Of a stretch of DNA of 37,921 bases, positions 8,719 to 16,488 are shown one piece after another. The stretch comes from Dethiosulfatarculus sandiegensis (GTDB lineage Bacteria; Desulfobacterota; Desulfarculia; Desulfarculales; Desulfarculaceae). The DNA lies in the NCBI RefSeq assembly GCF_000931935.2, contig NZ_AZAC01000032.1, forward strand, positions 40,023 to 77,943, written 5' to 3'. The notes beneath the pieces are model-generated. The model had not been told where the DNA came from. It made no database searches and was given only the letters and a program-made list of their open reading frames with translations. Both the position numbers and the translations under genes were made by a program. Position 1 is the first letter of the stretch. Every line of letters begins with the position of its first letter.

Positions 8719-9826
8719 CCGCAAGAGGCACCTCCAAAACAGCCTCCAGCCCCTGAGGCTGGTTTTCCAGCAAGATCAAAGAACCCTGATTACCGTAAAG
8801 AGCCGCCAGGCGGTCGCGCACATTGGAGAGGCCCAGCCCCTTTTCCGGAGAATGATCGCCACTGAGGCCCAGGCCGGTGTCGCTCACCTTAAGGACAAGT
8901 GTTTCACCTTGCCTCTCGGCGGAAACCTTTATACTCCCCCCCTCTTCCTTGGGCTCCAGGCCGTGTTTCAGGGCGTTTTCCACCAGGGGCTGTAAGAGCA
9001 TGGGCGGCAACAACACACCCGCCAATTCCTCGGGCAAGTTTATTTCAAATTTAAGCCTTGGCCCCATGCGCACCTTGAAGATCTTGAGATAAGACTTTAT
9101 AAGCTCCATCTCTTCATTAAGGGTATTCAGGGAAGACCTGGTCTTGGGCAGGCTGGAGCGCAGATAAGCTATAAAATCCTCCAACGTCTCCTTGGCCTGC
9201 TCAGGGTTGCTTTCCATCAGGCTCCTGACATTGGCCAGGGTGTTAAAGAGAAAATGGGGTTCTATCTGGGCCTGGAGCAGACCGAGCCTGGTCTGGGCCA
9301 TCTGCTTTTCGGTAGTGAGCCTTTTTATGCGCTCCTCGTCGGCCTCCATTTTACTGAGCCGCATATGCTCTTTGCTGATAAAAAAATAACTTATCACCGC
9401 CCCAAAGAGCAGGGCCACCAAGGCCACCCTCAAAAAAGAGGAAAAAGCTCCTTCAGCAGGCACCATATGATAGTCGTTGGTAACATAGCCGCCGATTAAA
9501 ACCCCGATCGTCACCCCCACTGTCACGCCAAGGGCCACAGTGAGAAAATGCCCCAGCCTGGTTTCCGGAGCCAGCAGATAAAAGGCAAACAAAACAAAGC
9601 TGCAGATCGATATGCCCACGCATTGGGAAAACCAGAAATTATGACTAAAGGAATCGCCGATATTCATGGTATTCAAAAATATGCCGATGATGGAATTAAA
9701 GATAAGGGTGTAGCCAAAGCTGATCAGAACCAGCTTTACCCCCATATCTTTTCTACAAAAACGCGGTCGTATATCGTCGGGGTTTTTTTTATCGCCCCCA
9801 AGTCTGTGCAAGAGCTTAGAAAGCAT
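8693..9826 (-). CDS. LytS/YehU-type sensor histidine kinase
   Basis: 377 residues. The N-terminal half has about four to five membrane segments. A short helical linker follows, then the His_kinase domain with IEPHFLFNTLANV (phospho-acceptor histidine) and an HATPase domain with LVENALKHGL and GLGLSNVRDRL. It should autophosphorylate and pass phosphate to the adjacent LytTR regulator. There is no recognisable extracytoplasmic sensor, so the membrane segments, or a partner such as the one-span protein encoded just upstream, may do the sensing. ATG 9826 lies inside the end of the upstream gene (overlap 11 bases), arguing for translational coupling; a TTG at 9850 is possible. Confidence 0.9.
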   Translation of the reverse strand: MLSKLLHRLGGDKKNPDDIRPRFCRKDMGVKLVLISFGYTLIFNSIIGIFLNTMNIGDSFSHNFWFSQCVGISICSFVLFAFYLLAPETRLGHFLTVALGVTVGVTIGVLIGGYVTNDYHMVPAEGAFSSFLRVALVALLFGAVISYFFISKEHMRLSKMEADEERIKRLTTEKQMAQTRLGLLQAQIEPHFLFNTLANVRSLMESNPEQAKETLEDFIAYLRSSLPKTRSSLNTLNEEMELIKSYLKIFKVRMGPRLKFEINLPEELAGVLLPPMLLQPLVENALKHGLEPKEEGGSIKVSAERQGETLVLKVSDTGLGLSGDHSPEKGLGLSNVRDRLAALYGNQGSLILLENQPQGLEAVLEVPLADDDRNNRG

Positions 9827-10115
9827 ATTCAATCCAATCCAGCAGTTCAAAATCCATGAAAAAGGGCCAGGGCTGATTGTAATTCCAGATCAGCCACACA
9901 CCAAGTTCGAGGCAAAGATAAGCCCCCAAAGCACCTGCAAGCAAAAGGCTTAACGGTATGATTCTCCTGCTAAGACGTTGTTTGATCCGGGTAAAACCAA
10001 AAATCCTTTGCCCGAAAGGCCTTCTGTATATTGATAATATCCCACCTGATCTTTTGGATGCTCCTTTTTCGGAAAACATCTGTAAGCCAAAAACCAGGGC
10101 GCATGTCCTAACCAT
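9816..10115 (-). CDS. Small one-span membrane protein of unknown function
   Basis: 99 residues that I do not recognise. A basic N-terminal half is followed by one clear membrane helix (about 52-77) and a short tail rich in Trp and Phe. AGGAG seven bases before ATG 10115 makes it a real gene. Its end overlaps the kinase start and it begins 15 bases after the beta-barrel stop, so it links the export genes to the two-component genes. A role as accessory or signal-input subunit of the kinase is only inferred from position. Confidence 0.7.
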   Translation of the reverse strand: MVRTCALVFGLQMFSEKGASKRSGGILSIYRRPFGQRIFGFTRIKQRLSRRIIPLSLLLAGALGAYLCLELGVWLIWNYNQPWPFFMDFELLDWIEYAF

Positions 10116-10130
10116 GACAAGCTCCTAATA

Positions 10131-11435
10131 TTAAAAAGTATATTGAACGCCGCAAAAAATCATGGAATCCAACAGCAGGCCAAATTCACTCTCCGCATCT
10201 CCATGATTCGTGGTCAGGGAGGCGAAAATCTGAGTGTGGTCGCCCACATACAGATCAGCCAGAAAGAAAAACCGTCCCGAACCGTCGTCCAGGTTGGCGG
10301 TATAGCGAAAGGTGAGGTCCAGGCAGTCTTTTATCTCGCCTTGCCGGGCCTGAAACATAAGGTAATTGCGCCGTAAGAAAATCAATCCCGGGTCCAGGGC
10401 CTGGCCCAGGTTGCGGGCCGCAACCCGCTGCCAGGGGCCGGCAGTGGTGAAAAGCCGCCCGCTATCTTGCCCCAGACGGTAATAGGCCCGGGCCTCATCT
10501 TCATCATAGCCCGGCCCGTAATAGGTGTACTCAAGGGTTAAGGTTGGGCCGGATTCCAGGGTGTAGCTCAGGCCGCCAAGCACCTGGGGAGCCCAGGCGG
10601 TCTCGTCTTTTCGCAAAAGCTCCATACCCTGATTCCGGGGGGCGTTTTGCCCGGGCGGATAAAGGGCGTAGACCCCTTGGGTCAAGGCGCCCTCGGCATA
10701 AAGTAAAAGAGCGTCGTTCACCGGTCCGCCTAAAAACCAGCCCAAACGAGCACCCTGCTCTTGCTTAAAAGACAGGATCAACCCGGCATAATCCTCCAGG
10801 CCCTGATAATCCAGCTTCAAGGCCAGCGACTCATCAAACCCCAGGCTGCCGAAATCCTGGCGCCCCCGGCCGGTATTGGCTATCATCGAAAGGGTCAGGC
10901 TCTGTCCTGCCAGCCAGACCAGGCGGCCAAACTCCATGCCCCCCACCTCGCGTTTCGGATTCTTGCGGCCGTTATCCCGGAAAAAAGGGTTGGACGGCGA
11001 ATAAAGATAAGAAGGCCCCCATTGCAGGTTTTCCCGGCCATAGGAGATAAACAGGCTGTCGCTCACCTGAAACCTGGCCAGCCACTCGTTTACAAACAGC
11101 CTGGCCTCGCTCCTCTGGCCCGAGTCGTCAAGATCCGCACTCCACCAGCCGGAGGACAAATTGAGCCTGGGCTTGAGACTCAATAAAAGGCTTTCCCCGG
11201 CCCAGAAAAAATCCGGTCTCAGTTCCAGCTCGGCGCAGTAATCCTCAAACCTGATGAGCCGGTTGCCGGGGTTCAAACTTGAATCCGCGGGATCATTTTT
11301 AGTGACAAAGGTTATCGCCCTGGCATCCATTTCAAGATTATCCTGAAAGCCCTGCCACAGCCCTTCCCCGGCCCGGGCGGCGGTCCCCCAAAAAAGGCAG
11401 ACTATTAAAAGCCCGTTTACAAAATGCCTCTTCAT
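10131..11435 (-). CDS. Outer-membrane beta-barrel protein (DUF1302-like)
   Basis: 434 residues. A signal peptide ends near AARAGEG. The mature protein has alternating short aromatic beta-strand segments throughout and the C-terminal phenylalanine (QYTF) typical of BAM-assembled barrels. ATG 11435 shares a base with the stop of the LolA-like gene (TGATG), so the two are coupled. Paired with a LolA-like carrier and an ABC exporter, it may be the outer-membrane acceptor or exit for the exported lipid or lipoprotein. The DUF1302 link is by general resemblance, not a confirmed match. Confidence 0.75.
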   Translation of the reverse strand: MKRHFVNGLLIVCLFWGTAARAGEGLWQGFQDNLEMDARAITFVTKNDPADSSLNPGNRLIRFEDYCAELELRPDFFWAGESLLLSLKPRLNLSSGWWSADLDDSGQRSEARLFVNEWLARFQVSDSLFISYGRENLQWGPSYLYSPSNPFFRDNGRKNPKREVGGMEFGRLVWLAGQSLTLSMIANTGRGRQDFGSLGFDESLALKLDYQGLEDYAGLILSFKQEQGARLGWFLGGPVNDALLLYAEGALTQGVYALYPPGQNAPRNQGMELLRKDETAWAPQVLGGLSYTLESGPTLTLEYTYYGPGYDEDEARAYYRLGQDSGRLFTTAGPWQRVAARNLGQALDPGLIFLRRNYLMFQARQGEIKDCLDLTFRYTANLDDGSGRFFFLADLYVGDHTQIFASLTTNHGDAESEFGLLLDSMIFCGVQYTF

Positions 11436-12217
11436 CACCGCACCAAAAGGTTCAGGTTAAAAGTGGAGGCCGGAATCTCTTTGATCTCCACCCTGGAATA
11501 GTCCATGGTGGTTGTATTGGTTTTTAGCAGCTGATCCTTTATGGTCATTCTGGAGATAAAGGCATGTTCACCCTCTCCTGTGTTGATCCTGTTTTTATAT
11601 TCAAAAACCGCTGTCTTTAAGAGCTTGCCCGATACGGTGAAAAACTGGGCCTTAACCCCCACCATGCGGCTTTCGGAAACCCAATAACGGATGCGGTCAT
11701 AGGTCACCTTTTTGGTCTTGCCCTTAAGGTCAATCACCCAACAGGGATCACCGTCCAGCTTTTCCCTGGTGATATTTTTGACCACGTAATCACCCGCATA
11801 GTTGGTCGAGGCCAGATCCCCGTTAGACGCGCCGCCCATGAGTTTTTGGCGGGAAGAAATCGGCACCGGCTTTCTCAAGCCCGGCTTGATGAACCACATG
11901 TTGCGATCCAGCATAAGGAGTTTTCTTCCCTTTAATTTCGGGGGAGCAAGGGTGGTGGCCAGGCAGTTGAAGTCCTTGGCCTCGATGCAGAGGCTCTGTT
12001 TCTGAACCCGCTCCCGTTCTTGGCTGGTGAGATCAATACGCCATTTAACCCCTTTCACGTTTCCCCTGGCCTGGTCGGCCAGCTCAAGAATCCTGGCCGG
12101 GTTGAGCTCCCCGGCCTGAGCCGCGGCCTGGCCCCAAAACAATCCGCTCACAATGAAAAGCCCCATAATCAAACCTGTTGTCCTGAACATTTTGCTTGAA
12201 ATCCTTTTCTTAGACAT
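11435..12217 (-). CDS. LolA-like periplasmic outer-membrane sorting protein
   Basis: 260 residues with a signal peptide (ending near QAAAQA). The rest matches the outer-membrane lipoprotein-sorting protein type: FNCLATTLAPPKLKGRKLL, DRNMWFIKPG, then DPCWVIDLKGK and an edge strand with RIRYWVS. Members share the LolA/LolB half-barrel and carry hydrophobic cargo through the periplasm. Its start overlaps the permease gene by eight bases. Cargo is unknown; with the LolCDE-like pair upstream, lipoprotein or lipid transfer is the natural guess. Confidence 0.82.
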   Translation of the reverse strand: MSKKRISSKMFRTTGLIMGLFIVSGLFWGQAAAQAGELNPARILELADQARGNVKGVKWRIDLTSQERERVQKQSLCIEAKDFNCLATTLAPPKLKGRKLLMLDRNMWFIKPGLRKPVPISSRQKLMGGASNGDLASTNYAGDYVVKNITREKLDGDPCWVIDLKGKTKKVTYDRIRYWVSESRMVGVKAQFFTVSGKLLKTAVFEYKNRINTGEGEHAFISRMTIKDQLLKTNTTTMDYSRVEIKEIPASTFNLNLLVR

Positions 12218-13448
12218 GTCCCAATGCCTCCACCACCTTCTGTCCGGCAGCCCTTTTGGCAGGAATGATCGAAGCCAAAAGGGAAAGACAGATCATTATT
12301 CCGGAAAACCTCAACATGGGAATCGGCAGCAGGTTCACCAACAGAGGAACCGGGCTTGAAATTCCGGGGGGAATGTAGGTGGGCTCCCAAACAAGGATCA
12401 TGGCCCAGACAAACACCGTAATAACCACCCCAAGCAAAGAGCCCATAAGCCCCAACAGCGCCCCTTCCAGGGCAAAGAGCAGGCTGACTCCCCTTTTCTT
12501 CAGCCCCAGAGAGCGCAACGCCCCTATTTCCCTTGTCCTTTCCATGACGGCCATGCCCATGGTGTTGACCACGCTCATCACCACCACCACAAAGACAATG
12601 ATGAAGATGAACAGAAACATGGAGTCAAACATGCCTTTCACCTTTTGGAAAAACACCGAAAGGTCGTGCCAGGTGCGCATCTCAAGGTTCAGGCCCGCCT
12701 GCTTAAAGGCGATCTCAAGCTTCTGTTCAACCGCCTCGGTCTGTTGCCAGTTCTGTAGGAGGATCACCATGCGGTCCGCCTGGTTTGTGTCATAAAGGGA
12801 CTGGGCAAAAGCAAAGGGAACCCGGATGTACTTGTCATTGGTTGCATCTTGGCCAGTATCAAAGACCCCCCTGGCCACAAAATCCAAGGCGTTCATCTGG
12901 CCCTCAAAGGTCGCGCCCATGACCACGCCTTCGCTGCCTGGTTTGAACTTAAGCTGCCTGGCCAGGTCCTGGGAAAGCTCCACCCCATAGGGCACCCTGT
13001 TGGTCATGGTTTTTCCCTTGACCGGGTACATGGCGGCCATGCCTCCCCTGATGGTCCTTTCATCCTCCGGCACCACGCCCTTGCCCAAAAATATGCGGGA
13101 GATCCGGCCATCGCTTACCAGACCGGAGATGTAAAGTTGAGGGGTGGCCAAAACCACCCGTTCATCTTGACCGGCCAGTTCGGCTATCTTTTGCATCTCA
13201 TCTTTGCTTAAGAGGTATTTCTCCGGCTCCAGGCTGCCTAAGGCGTTGAAGCCCTTTTTATAGACCACCAGGTGACCCAGGCCTTCGCCCCTGATGGCGG
13301 CCTGACGCAGCCCCTGATAGGTGTGGTCTGTATAACCCTTGAATAGACTCACCGCGGACAATCCCAGGCTGATAGCCAACAAGGTGACCAGGGAGCGCCT
13401 TTTATTCCTGAAAATATTGCGAAATGCCATTTTGAGCCAGGCAGTCAT
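12210..13448 (-). CDS. FtsX/MacB-family ABC transporter permease (LolC/E-like)
   Basis: 412 residues. An N-terminal helix follows the basic MAFRNIFRNKRRS start typical of MacB/LolC permeases. A large periplasmic MacB_PCD-type domain (about 45-270) comes next. Three C-terminal helices follow, with the coupling motif MERTREIGALRSLGLKKRGV between the first two and a last helix ending RAAGQKVVEAL. It works with the ATPase encoded immediately upstream (TGATG overlap at 13448). These mechanotransmitter transporters move lipoproteins or small amphipathic molecules from the inner membrane rather than through it. Confidence 0.88.
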   Translation of the reverse strand: MTAWLKMAFRNIFRNKRRSLVTLLAISLGLSAVSLFKGYTDHTYQGLRQAAIRGEGLGHLVVYKKGFNALGSLEPEKYLLSKDEMQKIAELAGQDERVVLATPQLYISGLVSDGRISRIFLGKGVVPEDERTIRGGMAAMYPVKGKTMTNRVPYGVELSQDLARQLKFKPGSEGVVMGATFEGQMNALDFVARGVFDTGQDATNDKYIRVPFAFAQSLYDTNQADRMVILLQNWQQTEAVEQKLEIAFKQAGLNLEMRTWHDLSVFFQKVKGMFDSMFLFIFIIVFVVVVMSVVNTMGMAVMERTREIGALRSLGLKKRGVSLLFALEGALLGLMGSLLGVVITVFVWAMILVWEPTYIPPGISSPVPLLVNLLPIPMLRFSGIMICLSLLASIIPAKRAAGQKVVEALGHV

Positions 13449-14131
13449 CAGTACACCTCTTCCTGGGCAATACGTCCGTCTATGAGCCGCACTGAACGTT
13501 TGACCCGATTCAAAAGCCTTTGATCATGAGTGGAAAAGATAAAGGTGGTTTTCTGATCCTGATTCAACTTCTGCATCAGTTCGATGATCTCGGCGGAGGT
13601 CTGGCTGTCCAGGTTGGCGGTGGGTTCGTCCGCTATCACCAGGCTGGGATCGGTGACCAGGGCCCGGGCAATCGCCACCCTTTGCCTTTGCCCCCCTGAA
13701 AGGCTGTCCGGCCGATGGGCGAAAAAATCACTCAAACCCACCTGGGTGAGCCTTTGGGCCGCCTTTTCCCGGGCGGATCCAGCCTTGTCACCCTTGATCT
13801 GTAAGGGCAACATTACATTTTCCAGGGCATTGAAAACCGGCACCAGATTGAAACTCTGAAAAACAAAGCCAATGCTCTGGTTGCGCAGTTCACTTAAGCC
13901 GTTGTCGTCAAATTCATTCAAATCCCTGCCTTTAAGGGAGATATTCCCCGAAGAGGGGGTGTCTATGGTGCCGATCAGGTTCAAAAGGGTGCTCTTGCCC
14001 GAGCCGGAAGGCCCCCACACAGCCACAAATTCCCCCTCTTCGACGATCAGGTCCACCCCGCGCAAGGCAGGAACCAGGGCCTTGCCCAGTTGGTAGTTTT
14101 TCTTTAATCTCCTGGTCTCAATAAGCGGCAC
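13448..14131 (-). CDS. LolD/MacB-type ABC transporter ATPase
   Basis: 227 residues, the usual size for LolD. Motifs in order: Walker A GPSGSGKST, Q-loop in FVFQSFNLVP, signature LSGGQRQRVAIARAL, Walker B LVIADEPTANLD, and the switch histidine in FSTHDQRL. I moved the start to GTG 14131, four bases after the preceding TAA. The first residues then read MPLIETRRLKKNY and AAAGGA within the upstream gene's end serves as ribosome site. The longer open frame runs through the upstream gene and is not real. Confidence 0.9.
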   Translation of the reverse strand: MPLIETRRLKKNYQLGKALVPALRGVDLIVEEGEFVAVWGPSGSGKSTLLNLIGTIDTPSSGNISLKGRDLNEFDDNGLSELRNQSIGFVFQSFNLVPVFNALENVMLPLQIKGDKAGSAREKAAQRLTQVGLSDFFAHRPDSLSGGQRQRVAIARALVTDPSLVIADEPTANLDSQTSAEIIELMQKLNQDQKTTFIFSTHDQRLLNRVKRSVRLIDGRIAQEEVY

Positions 14132-14132
14132 T

Positions 14133-14831
14133 TTATTTTTTCCTTTCCGACAAATGCTTTTCTGATAACTTTGCGGCCAAATTTTTATAGTGATCCGCCT
14201 CTGTTTCCCGACCGTCCTGCCTGAGGCAAAATGCGTATTTTTCATAGACAGACAACTTAAGCGGGTCTGCGCTTTGCGGAAGGCCTTCCACCAATTGGGC
14301 GAGGCGGCAGAAATCCTCCAGGGCCAGTTCACCTCTGCCCAAAAAACCCGGCAGCTCAAGGGAATTGCAGCCCCTGGTCATGCGCACCGTGATGTTTGAA
14401 GGCGCGTTTTTAACGGCCTTGTCCATAAGGGCTCCCCCTTGGTTGACAAAATCAAGCTTAGCCATGGGGTTCCAGGTGGTGGTGGCCAGCATGGTGGTTG
14501 AGCTGCCCAAATAGCACATGGCCTCCCAATCCCGGGGTGTTTGAGCAAGAACCTTTTTAAGGGCATCCACTGACCTTGAAATAAACTCCGGCTCATTGTC
14601 TGAGGCTAAAATATGAAAGGCGATTCCCAGCCCCTTCCAGGCCGGAAAATCATCGGAATTGGCCTTGGTCCTTTTTTCAAGAACCGCAACCTGTGCGAAA
14701 AGTTCTTCCTGCGGCAGGAAAGCCAATTGAGAAAAATCCTCGGCCCTGGCCATTGAACAAAAAAAGCCCAGCAGTATGGACAGGACCAAACCCGCGCAAG
14801 CCAAGAAAATTGTGCTTTTTTGTCTGATCAT
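14133..14831 (-). CDS. Secreted TPR-like helical protein
   Basis: 232 residues. The signal peptide ends near SMARA. The mature part is all-helical with repeat-like units such as DDFPAWKGLGIAFHIL and RDWEAMCYLGS, as in tetratricopeptide scaffolds. I do not recognise a family function. It is the first gene of the long operon and directly precedes the ATPase. ATG 14831 with AAGGG upstream is preferred to GTG 14840. A periplasmic partner of the LolCDE-like exporter is the likely role, by context only. Confidence 0.72.
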   Translation of the reverse strand: MIRQKSTIFLACAGLVLSILLGFFCSMARAEDFSQLAFLPQEELFAQVAVLEKRTKANSDDFPAWKGLGIAFHILASDNEPEFISRSVDALKKVLAQTPRDWEAMCYLGSSTTMLATTTWNPMAKLDFVNQGGALMDKAVKNAPSNITVRMTRGCNSLELPGFLGRGELALEDFCRLAQLVEGLPQSADPLKLSVYEKYAFCLRQDGRETEADHYKNLAAKLSEKHLSERKK

Positions 14832-15055
14832 GGCATCCACCCTTATTAAAAAAACCGTGTTTAATCATTGTCTGGCTTGAAGCATGGCAGGGCTTGGCAC
14901 AAGAGGGAATAGAACCGCGACCAACGGCTCAAAACGGGTCATAAACGGTTTATTTGGGGATTAAAGTGCAGACTTAAAAGGCAGAGAAAAGCGGTCCGAA
15001 GGGCTGAAAGATATTAATAAAATAATAAATTAATAATTTATTAACAGTATCCGGC

Positions 15056-15094
15056 AAAAAAGCCGCCCTCTGCCACGGGCAGGGACGGCTTTTA
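15056..15094 (-). terminator. Rho-independent terminator of the aldo/keto reductase gene
   Basis: A long GC-rich stem (15061-15074 with 15078-15090, one bulge) is followed on the minus strand by a T run at 15060-15056, just after the stop at 15114. It is nearly symmetrical and could also stop opposite transcripts. Confidence 0.8.
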
Positions 15095-15113
15095 AATGTT
15101 CATAACTTATCAG

Positions 15114-16139
15114 CTACTTATTCGCAGCCAATGCCTTATTATACAAGGCCTGGCACTCTTTCAACATTTCCGGTATAGGCAGATCATAGGGGCATTTTCC
15201 CAGGCATTCGCCGCATTCAATACACTCATCAACCTGGGCCATGGGCTCTGCATAAAGGGGTTTGACCTGCTCAAAGGGGAAGTTGCTGCCCGTGGTCTTA
15301 AAGAGCATCACCCTGGGGATATCGATCCCCACAGTACAGGGCATGCAATAACCGCAGCGATGACAGAACCTGGTTCCCAAGGAATCCTTAAAGGCTTGGA
15401 TATCCTTTTCATCATTTTGGTCAAGGGGCCTGCGGTTCCTGTAGAGACCCAAAATCTCGTCTATTTCCTCTTGGTCCTGGATCCCCGGTATGGGAAGAAC
15501 CTTGGGATGACCCTGTAAAAAGCGGAAGCACAAATCAGCCCGGTTCAAAAGGCCGCCGCCCAAGGGCTTCATGCCGATAAGGCCCATATCCTGTTTTTCG
15601 GCTGCGGCAAAAACCCTGAGGCCGGGCTCGGCCTCCAGGAAGTTAAAGGGGAACTGAACCGTCTCGAACTTACCGGTTTCGCAGCAGGCAATGGCATGGT
15701 CCGGGTGGTGGGAAGAAAAGCCGATATGCCTTATCTTGCCCTGTTCCTTGGCCTTTAGGGCAAACTCGTAGGCCCCGCCCGGGGCCAGGATCTCTTCCAT
15801 CTCGCCGTCTTTGCTCACATTGTGAAACTGAAAAAGATCCACGTAATCGGTTTTGAGTTTTGCCAGACTTTCGTTGAACTCCCTTTCGCACTCGGCTGCA
15901 TCCCTTTTGATGCTCTTGGTGGCCAGGATCACCTTTTCCCGCACGGGTGAAAGCCCCTCGCCCATCATGTCCTGGCTGATCCCGTACATATAGGCTGTGT
16001 CGAAAAAGGTGATCCCCTCGTTAACACAGTGCCTGATCAAGGAAACTGCCTTATCCGTGCCCATTCTGGTCAGAGGTATGCCTCCCAGGCCTATTTCGGT
16101 AACTTCAAGTCCGGTTTTGCCCAGTTTTACTGTGTTCAT
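15114..16139 (-). CDS. Aldo/keto reductase with C-terminal 4Fe-4S ferredoxin domain
   Basis: 341 residues. The AKR barrel shows FDTAYMYG (catalytic Asp and Tyr), ILATKS (Lys) and DLFQFHN (His), followed by IGMKPLGGG and PIPGIQDQEEI. The C-terminal part (about 255-335) has CHRCGYCMPC and CIECGECLGKCPY, seven or more cysteines that would bind one or two iron-sulfur clusters. This fused form is common in strict anaerobes; the clusters suggest electron exchange with a ferredoxin rather than plain NADPH chemistry. Substrate is unknown. It is a single gene with its own terminator. Confidence 0.9.
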   Translation of the reverse strand: MNTVKLGKTGLEVTEIGLGGIPLTRMGTDKAVSLIRHCVNEGITFFDTAYMYGISQDMMGEGLSPVREKVILATKSIKRDAAECEREFNESLAKLKTDYVDLFQFHNVSKDGEMEEILAPGGAYEFALKAKEQGKIRHIGFSSHHPDHAIACCETGKFETVQFPFNFLEAEPGLRVFAAAEKQDMGLIGMKPLGGGLLNRADLCFRFLQGHPKVLPIPGIQDQEEIDEILGLYRNRRPLDQNDEKDIQAFKDSLGTRFCHRCGYCMPCTVGIDIPRVMLFKTTGSNFPFEQVKPLYAEPMAQVDECIECGECLGKCPYDLPIPEMLKECQALYNKALAANK

Positions 16140-16324
16140 TGTTTCTCCTTGGAATGCATTGCGGCACCCGGCTTCATGCCGGATTTGATTTTTTCCGGAA
16201 AACGCCCAATCAGATACTCAAATAGTAGTTATCCCAGCAGGATCGGGACGAATGTTCCGATTATTTATTCTATACCCCAGTGCAAGTTTTCCCAACCGGT
16301 TTACTAGGAAGACACAAGGACTTA

Positions 16325-16349
16325 TTGACTTAACGCTTTGGTATATAAT
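16325..16349 (+). promoter_or_regulatory. Promoter-like elements before the GGDEF-protein leader
   Basis: TTGACT at 16325-16330 and a consensus TATAAT at 16344-16349 lie upstream of the structured leader. The 13-base spacing between these exact hexamers is too short. Either another -35 or a shifted -10 (TAATAC, spacing 15) is used, or an activator helps. Transcription would start near 16357. Confidence 0.45.
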
Positions 16350-16356
16350 ACTAAAG

Positions 16357-16488
16357 GCTAGGCGCTGGTCTAACCGGGCCTCCCTAAAGCGGGCAAGCAC
16401 CCGCTTGTGAAGGACCTGTTGATCTTGGGGAGGCTCGCGAAAGGCAATTTTTCCGATACACTCCCAGGGGAGTTAAGGCAAAAAGCCC
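16357..16488 (+). ncRNA. Structured 5' leader of the GGDEF-protein gene
   Basis: About 130 bases with nested pairing. GCCTCCC (16378-16384) pairs with GGGAGGC (16428-16434) and encloses GCGGG(389-393)/CCCGC(400-404). A further ACTCC/GGAGT hairpin (16460-16473) lies close to the start codon. GGA triplets occur in AAGGAC (16410-16415) and in GGGGAG, as in CsrA-regulated leaders. It does not match the c-di-GMP-I or other riboswitch consensus I know. It may be a regulatory leader or only a stable UTR. Confidence 0.35.

Noticed and set aside
8693..8724. Frameshift between kinase and regulator
   Set aside because: The overlap is an ordinary operon overlap; both proteins are complete at their ends.
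14900..14925. Sigma-54-like TGGCAC sequence before the export operon
   Set aside because: It is on the wrong strand for the operon and lacks the GC at the correct spacing.
16357..16488. c-di-GMP riboswitch, SRP RNA or 6S RNA in the leader of the GGDEF-like gene
   Set aside because: The conserved cores of these RNAs (e.g. GGAAGGAAGCAGCC of SRP RNA, the GEMM core) are absent; only an unclassified structured leader can be claimed.
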